From NCBI RefSeq assembly GCF_000208865.1, contig NC_018397.1, positions 2,976,001 through 3,040,000 on the forward strand: a stretch of DNA of 64,000 nt, given 5' to 3'. The notes under the pieces are model-generated. The model worked only from the letters and a program-made list of their open reading frames with translations, had not been told where the DNA came from and made no database searches. The stretch is from Neospora caninum Liverpool (taxonomy: Eukaryota > Apicomplexa > Conoidasida > Eucoccidiorida > Sarcocystidae). The position numbers were made by a program, and so were the translations under genes. Shown in pieces: positions 45,901 to 57,900 of this stretch (the first letter of the stretch is position 1; the number at the start of each line of letters is the position of its first letter).

Positions 45901-48900
45901 ATGACAGCAGGGCCGGAGGCTGCTGGAACGTGCAAGGTCAGGCTGACGGAGAAGCTCATAAGAAGGTACGTTTCCGTTTTTTTTGTCGCTCGAGTGTTGT
46001 GTGAACGAGAGCTGTGTCCCTTTCGCATCGACAGCTCTTGTACTCGCTCTTCTGTTCCTTGGCACCCTCTCTCCCCCCTCTCTCTCGTTCGTCTGCCTTT
46101 TCTTCCGTCCCAGTGTATCGCCCCTCCTTTCTCAATCCGGGGTTGTGCCCGAGCGTCTCTGCAGCAGTTCGCGGGAATCTGCCTTTTTGACAGCCCTCGA
46201 AGGCCACTTTGCCTTCGCTGCAGCCACCAGGCAAGAGCCGCGTCCCGCTCAAATCCGCCGACTTCCTTCTCCCGTGCGCGCGGTCAGGAAGTTTGCCGTT
46301 CGCGCGTGCTTGCCTTTACCCCACCCAGCCTCAGGGTGACGCAGGTGATCGACTGTGGGCGGACCTGCGAAGGGGGCGAGGACGCACAAACGCAGCCGCG
46401 GAGCCTCTGGCAAGTCACAAGCGCAGACTGGTCCCAGGATGGCACGACCGTTGTGCTCGCGTTGTGCCCCAGCGCGAAGGGAGACGCGCGCTGGCCTCCC
46501 TCCACAGGCGCGGCAAATGTCGGAAACCCGCGAGAAGGACGGAGCGACGAGCGCTGTGCGAAGCTGCTCTTCTTCAGCGCCCACACGGGAAGGTACGCCT
46601 TTATACGAGATGAGATAAACCGGCTCCCTCTGTGTCGGCGAACCGTGTATAGACAGGCTTCCCTCGGCCACGCCAGGCTTTGGCGAGAGCAAACTCCGTT
46701 GCCTGCGGGGCGCGAAAGAAGATTGACTGCCTGGGTGAAGTGCAGAGGGGATGCACACAGGAGGCGGCGCGTGCGTCTGCGTTCTTCTGTGTTGGGGGGG
46801 GGGGGGGGGGGGCGAAGCTGTGCTGACGCGCAGGAATCTCTGTTTTGTTGTGGGATATTTGCGCGAAGGGAAACCTCCGGCTCGGGGTTGAGTGTTCTAC
46901 GCGGTGACAATCCGTTTCCCCTCCGCGTCTCTACGTCCTTTCTCCCGTCTTTGTGTCCCTTCGTGTTCTTTATCGCTCTGTCGTAGACGCGTTTTGATCC
47001 GGGCCTGATTACGACAGAGAGTCTTGCTGGGAAACCTCTTCGACTGGGCGTCACCGTGTCTAAAAGACCAGTCAGAGGCTGAAACATGTGTCTCTTCCCG
47101 TCTGGGTTGCGCCTACCAAGTTCCGCTCCCAGGGAGCGGAACGGAGTGTATCTACAGCGGAGGGAAGCAGGGGGCGATCGAATCCTTGTGTCTAGATGCG
47201 GGCGAAACGCCCTTCGTTCCCAGGGTCCACATGATTCTTTGCTCCGACTCTTCCGCTTTCTCACGCTTCCTCTCTTCCCAGCTTGACGCAGATTCGCGAA
47301 ACGACGTGGCGAAACATCGACGCTGTCCGTTTCGTTCAAGGCGGCGCGCGAAAATGTCTCGTCGCTTGCAGCGATAGCCGGCGTACGTGAAGTTTTGCGG
47401 AAAACGCGACTTGGCGCGAGGCCCCTGTCGCCCCTTCCCCCGCTGCCTCCCCTGGGCGTTTCGAGGGACACATCGTGCCGTCTTGCGCTGACGGGCTTTC
47501 CCGCCGTCTCTCTGTGGCAGCGCATCAGTCAGCAAGGGACAGACTGTGCCGTTCATGAGTCACCCCGGGAAACAGCAAGCTGACTCGGCGGACCGTTTTT
47601 TCCCTCAGTGACGGTCTGGGAGTCCTTCTCTCGCGTGCACGGAATACAGAGACCGGTGATCCCGCGTACCCAGCAAGTCGTGTCTGAATGTTATCTTCGT
47701 TTCTTGTGCGGAGACACGATGCTCGACGCGCCAAAACGTCGGCCACTCTTCTCGATGTGTGACCGTTCCTCTCTCACTCCACACAAGGTGAGAGGAGCGC
47801 ACGCGCGTTTCTCAGGCGTGCCTTCAAAGTCTCTCGACGGGCACATCTTTTCTCTTTTCTCTGTGTGCACGCCCTCTCCGTTGTTTCTGTCGTATGGTGC
47901 AGCTGCTGTCGTGCTGTGGTCGCTGGACGACAACGTCCTTCCCACGCACTACTCTCTCCCCGCTGCGTAAGTCCGCGAGTTCCGAGCGCAGTCCTTCCTT
48001 TCTGCGCCTCATGAAAATCGCCCTGAGCAACCGCCGGCTCCAAAACGCAGGACAACTCGTTGCGGAGGCGCCAAGGAGTGCCGCGCGGCCTCCCAGCTCG
48101 GGAAACAAAAGTTGCTGGCAGAAAGTGCAGTTCTCTCACGGCCGCTGCGGTGACTCTACCAGCCCACGAGCGAGGCGACGGCTCTCGTTCAGTCTAAAGC
48201 AGACTGTGTCAACCTGTAGAACAGATGTCCCGTCGGACGCGAGTGTGAAGTGACAGAGTTCAGGTCGTGTTTGCGGGTTTCTGGTTGCCGTTTCAGAGTC
48301 GTCCCCCACACGGGCGTGGACGTACACCCAACCGGCGATCTGTTTCTCGCCTCCTGTCTCGACGGAACTGTGCTGCTCTTCCACCTCGACAGAGCTCAAG
48401 CTCTGGTGAGTCGCTAGACTTGCACGCACGCAAGGAAAAAGTGAACACAGACGGTTGAGGAAGGCGCACGAGGCTTCCTTTGCAGCTTCACTCTCGGGGA
48501 CCGCGTCGAGCCGTTCAAGTCCCGACGTGCTTCACGCGCGTCTCCTGACGCAGAGAGACGCCTTTCTCTCAAGCGACTCCTTGCATTTTCCGCTCAAGCG
48601 ACAGGCAACAGTTAGAGGAGAGCGACGTCAGCCTTTTGGTTGTGGGGTTTGCGTCAATCGGGGCCGAATCCGCTGCGCCCTCTAACGGTGTCTCTTCAGG
48701 GCCATGTCCGGGGCTCCTCGTCTTACCCCGTCTCCGCTTTCGACTGCGAGGGTCTCGTCTACGCCTGCTCTTTAGGAAACAGGAAAATTCATCTCTTTGG
48801 ATGCGACGACGACGCCATCGACAAGGAACCGGTAGGGCGGTTGATCTTCTCTCGCGTTACGAAGCCAGCAGAGGGGGACCGGAACCGATTGCTTTTCCTG

Positions 48901-50970
48901 ATTTCGAGCCAAGTCGTCGGAGGACAGTTCCGCTTTCTCGCGCCCTCAATTTCGATCGATGCAGAGAGCAGGAAGTAGACAGAGTCCGTGTATCCGAGTC
49001 GACTAAAGGTGCTCCAAACAGTCTCCCTGTTGTGGGCCTTCAAGGATTCGTGACATGTTTGCGTGTCGTGGTTCGTCCTCTGGCTCCAGGCTTTTTTGCG
49101 CGTTTTTGGGTCTTTGCATGACCACTTCCGCCTGTCGCGTTCTCCCTTCAGGCCGGTCAGTTCAGCAGCTTCGACCTCTCTCCTTTCCTCGCCCCAGGCT
49201 CGCACATCACTGTGAGTTTCTGCCCCACGTTTGGCCTTCTTGCCTGTTTCTGGATCTGGAAAACTGGCGGAGGACTTTGAAGATCCTTGCCTAGCAGCGT
49301 CTCCCGAGAAGGCGAATGCGGAGCGTCGCTCGCGCGCGGGTGTGGAGACCCTCACAGCTTCGATCGTGGCAAGAGACAGTCTGCGCGTTGAAAGAAACTT
49401 AGGAGAGGTGCTCCGCACGAACAAGGGGCGTTGTGCGTTCATCGGGTGCGCACTGGCCACGCAATTTCAAGCCTTTACTTGTGTCTTGCCTCCCTGTTCT
49501 CTTGCTCAGTCTCTCGCCTTCGGCCCAGACGAAAAGACGCTTCTTGTATGCAGCAACCGTGCCCAGGTGCTTCTCATCGACGCGTTTGATGGCAAGAAAG
49601 TGGGTTTACGACACACAGGCTTTAGAATGCGGGGGGGGGGGGGGGCTACGCGGCATCGTGTTCAGACTTGTCGATGTCTTTGCGTGTGCATGCAGTTCTG
49701 CAGTCGTGGAGTTCAAAAGACGGGTATAAGCACGCGCAACTCTATCTCTGCATTTGACTGTGTGCTCGCATGTCTGTGTATCTAAAGATGCGGAGACAGC
49801 CCCCGCATCCTCTTATCGGTTGCTTTAATTCTCGCTCCATCCTGTTAGGCCGGTCGCTGTTAAAGGGTGGACTGGTCTGTCGTCATCGCCTCGCGGGTTC
49901 TTGTTGAGGATAAGCTGGTTGGACTTTTCTGGAAGGCGCGTTTCCTGTGATTTGAGCTTGCTTCTGCGCAGATTCACGAGTATAATCCTCCTCAATCTTC
50001 CTCTCCTTCCATGCCGTTTCTCCCCTCCTCTCCTCTCTCGGCGCGCTCCTCGCTCTCTTCCCGGCCCTGTCCACCTGCATACACGCCAGATGGGAAGTTC
50101 GTTTTGTGGGGGAATCCGACGGCAGGCGAAGACGCGATTTGTGTTTGGAAAGCAATCCAGAGCCCCGTAGACGGGAGCGCGCCGGCTTCTTCCGGAAGGC
50201 CAGGCGAAAAAAAGAAAGGGCCGGATCCTTTGCTCGTCGCGCGAGTGAGAAGCGAAACCCCCAGGGAACGACCAGGAAAGAAGTGTGGGGAGACTCCTCC
50301 GGCCTTCGACTTTGTCCTCTTCAGCAGAGTCCATGCGCTCATGGTCACAGGTAAGACAGGCCGCAGGGCGAAATCGAGAGGAAACACAGAAACATCTGGG
50401 GAAGCAAAGTGGAGGAATCAAATTCCTCCACGGCGCGCTTCTGTGCGAGACGGCAGAGTTGACTAGTTTTCGAATAGCCTGGAAATGACGCGCAGCAGTT
50501 GACCGCGAAGTGAAAAGCAGCCTCTGTAGGAAAGGGGCGCCTCGTGGCTGTGGATCTCGTGGGCGAAACGAACGCTGTCTCGGCTTTTCCGCCATTCTGA
50601 TATCGATCGCTTCTGGTGCTTCGGAGGGTCTTTCCAGGGGAAAGTCCCCAAGGCTCGTACCGGTTTCCGTCTGGCTCCGTGCAAGGGAGAGAACCTGTGG
50701 TTTGTGTTTCATAGGTGTCCATGCATGCCTCTTTACAACGCGAATGCGTCCATCTTTGCGTTGATCTCCACTCTTCTTTATGCACGAAGGAGCTCTTTTG
50801 CGGGTGTGTATGACAGCGAATCTGCACGCGTATCTGCATGCTATTTCCGAGGCATCCCTGCACTGTTTTCTTTGCTCTGAAATGCATCGTTGCCTTGTCA
50901 TTTTCTCTCTGATTTTCTCCGCTCAGTCGCGGGCGGCATACTATCTTTCTGGCAGCCTGCTGCTGTTTGA
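45901..50970 (+). CDS. WDR82: WDR82/Swd2 WD40-repeat protein
   Basis: Ten exons: 45901-45965, 46335-46592, 47282-47382, 47903-47966, 48297-48405, 48700-48831, 49152-49211, 49510-49599, 49972-50350 and 50927-50970. They give 433 residues, all nine junctions in phase. WDR82/Swd2 is a beta-propeller shared by the Set1/COMPASS H3K4 methyltransferase and by termination/PP1 complexes in the nucleus. The order of blades matches the family: LTEKLIRR start; TSADWSQDGTTVVLA; DLFLASCLDGTVLLFHLD; PVSAFDCEGLVYACSLG (family PVCSFDPEGLIFAAG); LLVCSNRAQVLLIDAFDG (family ILISTNGSFIRLIDAFKG); AYTPDGKFVLWGN; and the closing strand TVAGGILSFWQP, similar to the family FWLP end. The protein is about 120 residues longer than human WDR82, mostly from insertions at residues 55-85 and from a Ser/Pro-rich loop and a basic loop in the ninth exon. 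Start ATG 45901 has A at -3; the frame upstream to 45808 lacks an ATG. Confidence 0.95.
46794..46812 (+). repeat. 19-base G run in WDR82 intron 2
   Basis: Uninterrupted G homopolymer in the sense strand of the intron between 46592 and 47282. Confidence 0.97.
49631..49645 (+). repeat. 15-base G run in WDR82 intron 8
   Basis: Uninterrupted G homopolymer in the sense strand, 31 bases after the donor at 49600. Confidence 0.97.
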
Positions 50971-53900
50971 AGGCGCCGCGTGGCTCTTCGTTTCTCAGGA
51001 AAGGCGGGAAAAGGGAGGGGGGAAGAAGGCGCTGCTCATCAGACCTCCGCGGGTCTTGGACTGGAAGTCGTGGCGAGCAGGCACGAGAGGAAACCGCCAC
51101 AAAGGAAGCAAGGATCGAGGGAGAAGATCCGATGCAGGTGCGTGCGGGAGGCGTCGCAGCCAGTCAGGGGAGGGTCCGTTTCGAAGTAGAGGAGGATTCG
51201 TCAGTCTTGACCTGCCAAGGCCGAAGAAGGCGAAAGTCGCGAACGGAAAAGACTAGGGATTCCGCGTGCCGCCCTCACCAAAGCAAAACGCACAATTCCT
51301 CTTGTGTGTCTCGACTCGAGAGCAAGAGGGAACTTTTCCTGAGGTGAGGACAGTGAAAACTCAGGTGTCTACACAGCTGGTTGGGCTCTCTTTTGGTTTT
51401 GGAAAATACGCGGGAGCGGCCGTGTGGTGTCGCAGGTGCGAGATGTGCCGGGGTGAGATTGAGGAAAAAGGGCATTCCGGCGAGCGGTTGTTTCTCTCTC
51501 TAGTTGTAGGTTTCCCCTTTCAAAGCTAGATGGACGAATCTCTGTTGGCATCTCTCACAAAAGTACTTTTCACGCTCATGGCTCTCGTTAAGCCACTTTC
51601 TTTCCGAAACGCCACAGGTCTGGTTCGGGCGTGGATTCGACAGCGCGGCGTTGGAGAGGCCAGGGTCGTGAATTCTGGCGAGGATGTGGGCGCGAGGGAA
51701 CAGGCACCTGGGACATCAAAACTGGAGAGCGGATAGCTCACGTTTGATATACTGTCACTTGACCTTTTTAATCCTTCCCCGTTTTCTCAGGGAACTCGCC
51801 GTCGTGTGGTACTGTGTTAGATTTCCCAAAAAGCTCGAGAAAGCCTGTCTATATCCCCAACTTGTTCGGCGGGAGCAGACAAAAAGCCCGCGGCCCCTCA
51901 CAGCTCCGTGAGCGTGTTTGGGATGCTGAGTTGTACGAAGAGTGGTTTTCACCGGAAAACGCCAGATCGTTTTGAAGCGTGTGCATTCTTTGCGTAGTGT
52001 CGACTGCTAGAGAAACAGACGTAGAACCACAGCCAACAGGGCCGCGAAGAGGCAGAAAAAAGACGCATGAAGAATGCACAATCGACGTGCCCCATTGTGT
52101 GCATAGAAAGACAAGTCAGTGTCACAGAAGTGCTCTCCTCTTTCGGAGAGGGAGATCTTCACAGCAAGCGAAGAAATACTCGCGACTACGGAACAGCTTC
52201 AAGAAGTGTGGGAGCGGAACAAAAGCTCCACATCTACAGAAGCAGGAGAAAGAACGGAGGGCGGGAGAAGACACAGAATGTCACACAAGCAGGGACGTCG
52301 AGTCAGGGAACTCAAAGCTGCTGTGTCGTTTCCAGCATTTGAAACCTAAGATCGTGTATGCGCTGCACTTCTTAGTTGCAAAGGGCCCTTGTTCATGAGA
52401 AGCCAACAACGGTGGCTGTGTCCTTCGCCATCCTTCCTTAGGACGAGAATGGGGTGTTCAGCAGCTTCTCAGGCTGCTGGGTTCTGTGCCTTGCGTCATA
52501 CACACGCTTTCTTCCGTGAGATTTGAGCACGCGTGGTGTGGCTGAGACTCAAGTCTCGTTAAACAGCAGGGCTGCCGAGGGACGCCCAATCCGGAACGCG
52601 AGGCGGCGCGCACCAAGACTGCACACGTCAGTGAAACTGGTCCAAAGCTGTTCGGCAGAGATTTCACGGGGCCCGCCACGGGCCCCCCATTAAGTGACAG
52701 TCTAAACCTGCCGTGTATAAGAGGTGTGACTGAAGGAATAATATGGAAAATCTAGTTGTACCAATCAGACTCGGTTCTAGATTGTGACGCGGTCCTTCCT
52801 CAAATGCGGTTCGGAGCGTTAGTGTTTTGCAGACTGTATCGGGTTCCCTCTTCCTCACTTGTCTGTGCTTCATTCTCCTCTCTCGGCAAAAAGGTATTTG
52901 TTCGTGGCCTTACAATCTCCGCCGCCCAAACCAACCCCCCCACCCCCCCCCCCCCCCCCCCCGCATCGCGCAGAGAGTCAAAATTTCAGATGGTCTTTGT
53001 GAGCTAGACGCTCGAGACGTATATACACCCTACTTGGTGAAAAGTGTTCAAATGAGGAGAACGTTTGAGAAGGAAGAACGCGATATTTCAGAGAGGAGGG
53101 ACTCCCAAAATGCAGAGGAGGGGCGCCGTCTTGCCGTGTTTGGGAATGGTTTTTCAGTCTGCCGGGCTCAACGGCCCTCGCGGTTTGTGATTTTTTCTAC
53201 GCGGACTTCCCCGCTCGCCGTACGCGTTTTTCCACGCCACGGGTTCGGGTTCGGGAAAAGTCGGCAGGATTCTTTCTCAGACAACAGCAAACGCTCTGCA
53301 GCTTTGCAAGCAAAAGGGTCTTCAACCAGGGTTCTTCCTATTCCGCAAATTTTCGCCCTCCCCACGGGTTCCCGAAATTCCCTGTCTTATCTAGCTCTCA
53401 GTAGCAGCGACGGGTTCTTTGCGCTCGTCCAATGGCGTTTCCTCTCTGCAACTGGAAGAACCTCGGGAGTTTCCAGTTTCTCCAGTTTTCAGACGTTCCT
53501 TTCCCTGTGTCTGTCGAAAAAGCCTCCCTTCCGCTCAGAAAACTCTTCTGTCTAAAGCAAAAGGCGAGCCCCCAGTGAGAGTCTCGTAGGTCCGCGGACG
53601 GTGTTCGCTAGGATTTCTACTTTTCAGCAAGCTCTTCAGCCCGCTTTTCACCACAGATATGGGTTCTTCTTCGCAGAAAAAGCCCCTTAAGACTCGACTT
53701 TCCAAAGGAGTTTTTTTTTGTCGTCCACACTTCCGGCGGCTCACTGGTCGGTCTACCAGGTTTTTCCCGATGGTACTTTTGTCGAAACGGAAAGCCTTCC
53801 TGCTCGTGACATCCTCCTCAGCCCTCTTGCCCGCGAAAAGGCGTAGTTATTTGGAAAGGCACCAGCACTTGTAATTCGTCTGTTTTCTCGTTTTGTCGCC

Positions 53901-54901
53901 TCTTCGTCGTCGAACCGCTCTTCCGCGTGTTTTTTGAGAGAAGCTTCGCCGGCTCCGCGTCTGTGCAGTAGGCACTGCAGAGGCGCCTCTCGGGCATTTT
54001 CTTCTGCGCTGGGCCGCCGAATGCCGCTTTCGCGCGCCTCTGTCTCTGTTCCTGCGATCCCTGGCGAACCATGAGGCGTTTTGTCTTCCGGCACTGCCCC
54101 GTCACCCGTTCCCCAAAGATCCCGACGCGCTGGTCCCGTCTCCAATCCAGAGGGCCTACAATCCGCGCTGGAGAGACATTTCTTCTGCTCGCTCTCGCCC
54201 ACTCTGCGTCCGAGAGAGACAGACCGACTCTGGCGGGGCCGCAGGCACGAGAAGACTTTGCTGCGGCAGACTCTCCTTCTCTGAGGTCGCACCGGTAGGC
54301 TGGGGGAGCGCGTGGCTGTGAACCTTTGTGAGTCTTTCTTGAAAAGTGGGGGAACTGGCGTTCTGGTCTGGGAAACGAACAGGCACAACGCGTCCTCAAA
54401 AAACGGACACTCGCTCTGGAGAGGATTCACGTAAAGTCTTTTGCGTCCTTTCCGTTCCACGAATGTGTTTTTTCTGGGCCCGCGTCGCTTCTTTTTTCGC
54501 CTCTACTGGCCCAGAGGCCTCGCCTCTTTTCTTGGGCCGTGCCTTCGGCGCGAACGCACCGCGTACACACACCGCCGCACCGCGACCGTCTCGGGGGACA
54601 CCGTGTGACGGTTTGATCGCCTGGCAAAGAACACGGTTTTGGAGGGTCTTTTCTTTCCCGCCGGAGGAGGCTTTCCGTCCCCAGGCTTCTTGAACGGTCC
54701 GGGAAGGCCTTGACACAGAGAGGTCGGAGGTCCAGCGCCCGCGCGCGGCCCTGTCTAGACCTGTGTATCTCCGTGTGGAAGTCAATTTCGGAGACAGGCA
54801 CGCGTCTCTCTCCCCGCGTGTGTGTTTCTTTTCTGCTTCTGACGCCCTTTGCGGCCAAGGCCGCTTCGGGCCCGTCGGGGAACTGCAATGCCACGGAGAA
54901 G
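50971..54901. other. WDR82 3' region and presumed 5' leader of the next gene
   Basis: About 3.9 kb without a supported exon. A 242-codon + strand frame at 52827-53555 begins with TTG, has its first ATG at 53052, and encodes a polyproline tract from the C run. It shows no splice logic and I treat it as chance or leader sequence. 53550-54700 is T/C-rich on the + strand, typical of a 5' leader before the ATG at 54902. Confidence 0.45.
52935..52962. repeat. C homopolymer run with one interruption
   Basis: Seven C, one A, then 20 C. It is the longest homopolymer in the window and is intergenic. Confidence 0.97.
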
Positions 54902-57900
54902 ATGAATCACGACCGGAGGTGGGACATCAACCCTGGAGCTCTCGAGGGTCCCCAGCGGAGACAGTTGAGGGGGACAGGGTCGGATACGAGACAGGCGAGG
55001 AGAGACGTCCCCGCATGTCTGGGGAGTCCACGCTGCACCAGAGATGTCGTTCCTCGAAACGCGGCGGAAGCGGCGAGAACGTTGTTCCTTTGCCCCAGGG
55101 ACCAGTCGCCCTCGTCGCCCTTACCGCCTCCGTGTTTCGCTTCCGTCGCCACGCTCGTGGCTCTCAGAGCCGCTGTGAGCCCCGATGCGAACTTCCAGGA
55201 CTCCCCAGATGGAGAAGCGCGTCCGACAAAGGAGCGTCGAAGGAGAAAAAGGCGGAGTTCGACAGGCGTCACGACGCAGCAGTTCGCGCACCATCTGCCC
55301 TCACCGGTCGCGAATCCTTCTCTCTCTCGAAGCGGATCGGATGCCTCGAAACGTGGCAAAGCGAGTCGCGTCTGGGAAGCCTCTCGTCACCCCAGAGGAA
55401 GAACGCGCAAAGGCCGTCGGGACAGTTCTCTCGCGCCGGATGAATCACCGCTGGACTCGAGTGCGCCCCCCTTTGGCCCTCGGGACGAGTGGACGGCTTC
55501 CTCGGAACACGTCCCTCCCGCAGCCAGTGGCGCAAATGGGCGATCTCCTTCGGTCCAGCGCGCCCTCCCGACGCGGGTTACTCTTCCTGCCTCCTCTGTT
55601 CCGAGCGAAGACGATGGCTCTAACGCCACGAAGCCTCCCGTCTCCTTGCCGTCCTCAGGCGGTTCCCTGCAGCTTCAAGTCTCGCCCGACTGCTCTCCTC
55701 TGCCTCCGGGGGAGCCCGTGACGGAGGCAGAAACACACAGTTCGGAGAGTCGACCGGGAGGGACAGAAAGCGGAGGCCTCGCGACTCCGAGTGGAGCGTC
55801 CTGTGTCCAGGCGTGTCCATGGGCAGAACCGCGGCGAAGAAGTGTGTCTGCAGACGCTGGAACCTCGGTAGACACGAACAAGTCCGGTCGCCGCTCGCGT
55901 TCCCTCGCGGCACGAAGCACAGCGTCTCCACGGGGCCTCGACGCATTGGCAGAGCCGAGCCGGGAGGCCGCGGGCAGAGTTGGAGAGAGCGACAGCGAGA
56001 ACGTCGCCAGTCTCCCGAGGGGCGGTATTTCTTCTTCCTTGATAGATAGAAGTCGAGTCGGGTCGCCTTGCCAGGCCTCGTCAGATGGTTCGTCTGCGTA
56101 TTCGTCTGCCGCACCGTGTCTTCCCTCCAAGTTTCCGTCTTCTCTGCCTGTGCCATCCCGTTGTTCGTGCTTGCCTTCTTCGGGACCTAGGAGGACGGAT
56201 GAGGGGGAGAGGACGTCCTCGTCTTCTCGCTCTTGCTCAGTCTCCCGGCCAGCGTCGGCCATCGCTCCGTCTTCCTCTTCCGATCCGCGGCGCTCTGTGG
56301 GGGCCGTCCGAGGTTTGAGCGACGAAGGGGGCGGCTCGTTGTCCCCAGCAAGAGATGTCTCGGCGGTCGCGCCGTCCGTTCCCCGGGGAACTGAGCAAGA
56401 CCCGCTCTGTGCTACAGGGGCGTTCATACAGGAAGAGATTCGGCGTCTCTTGAGTGCAGCTTCACGAGAGGCCCGAACCGAATGTGAGTTGCTCCACCAG
56501 AAACTGGAGCAAGTCGCGGCGGAGAACGCGTTGCGGGCAGATGCGCTACGCCAGCAAGAGATCAGCGAACGTAGGCCGGTTTATGCCGTGTCCGATGAGA
56601 GTGCGTGTGCGATCGGCGGCGGTCTGTGGCGCAGCGAGGGACCCGGCACGAAGCACCGGGGATCTCTTTCCAGCGGAGTCTCTCCTGTGGCTTCGAGTCT
56701 CAGTCTAGGCGTGGCGAATTCGTCGCCCTCTCCCCAGCCGTCTGCGTCTTCGACTCCGTGCCTGGAGTCCCTCGAAGGACTCGAGTTGCGTGTTTCTTCG
56801 CGGGCATCGTCCTTTCGCGACCGCAGGGACTCTTCACGCTGCGTTTCCGCGAGTCTGCCGTCTCACGCGTCGCTTCCTGGTCGCGATTCTCATCGGCAGG
56901 CGTCCTTGGAGTCGTACGTAACGCCGCCACGCTTGTGGAGAACGAACGGAACTTTGACGCCAAGGGCCTCTCCAAGAGACTCTGCTCCGATCTCTCCGCC
57001 GACGCTGTCGAGCCGTGCGACCTGCGGTGCAAATCAGAGCGGTGTACATACACCTGGTTTCTCGCCGGGGATGCAGGGTTTTATCTCTTTGCGAATGCGG
57101 TCCGAAGAAAGCGACACGGTGGGTGGCGTGGACCGTGCAGATCGAGCCGCCTGCTCGGTTGGGAAGAATGGGAGTGAGAGACAGGGAACGCCCCAGCACG
57201 CGTCTCGTCATGCGGGAGCGGCAGGCGCGCAAGGACGGTCCTTTAGTGATGTTCTCCCGCCATTTCACCTGTCTTTACACCGCGGAACGTCACCGCTTTT
57301 CTGCAGCGACGCAAAGCCAGGCGTCGGTGGGCGGCTCCACCTGCCGTCACACACGGGGTCTGTGGGGCTTTCCGTTTCTCAATCCGATTTTCTGCTCGCC
57401 ACGTCTCCGGTGCACTCACGCTTCCGAATTTCTTCGGCGAAGTCCCTGTCTCCCGTGTCTTTTTTTGGAGACGACGCGCGATCCGTTGATGCTGGTCCAC
57501 CTTTCCAACCGTCCACCTCTCCGAGGGTGGGCGTTTCACTCCGGTTTGGCCAGCATGCGGATCGGGCAGTTTCCGCGGAGCCTTCAAGTTTGCGAAACGT
57601 CTCCGAAGAGGACGAGAAGAGTCGGGAGTGCTGTTTTCCGCGGCCTTTCCGTCCCTTTTCTTCCAGGAGTGGCGACTGCGCGTGGGGCGCCAACCCGAAT
57701 CGACGGCAGCTGCAGAGAGCTGAAGTGTCTCCGCGCGTGCATGCCTCTGCCGTGGACGGAAGCAGCACCGAGGGTCTCCGTCGATCTGCTTGGGAAGGAA
57801 GGCGGACGTCGTCCCCCGCCCGGCTCATCAGGGGGACCAGGCAGACTGGGGAAGCAGGGCGTGGACAGGCTGGGCACTGCGCTGCAGCGAACACAGAAGG

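Noticed and set aside
52827..53555. 242-codon + strand frame with polyproline
   Set aside because: It starts with TTG, the proline tract comes from a C homopolymer, there are no flanking splice signals, and composition is not protein-like.
54710..54901. Extension of the large disordered protein to 54710
   Set aside because: That start would be TTG. The first in-frame ATG is at 54902.
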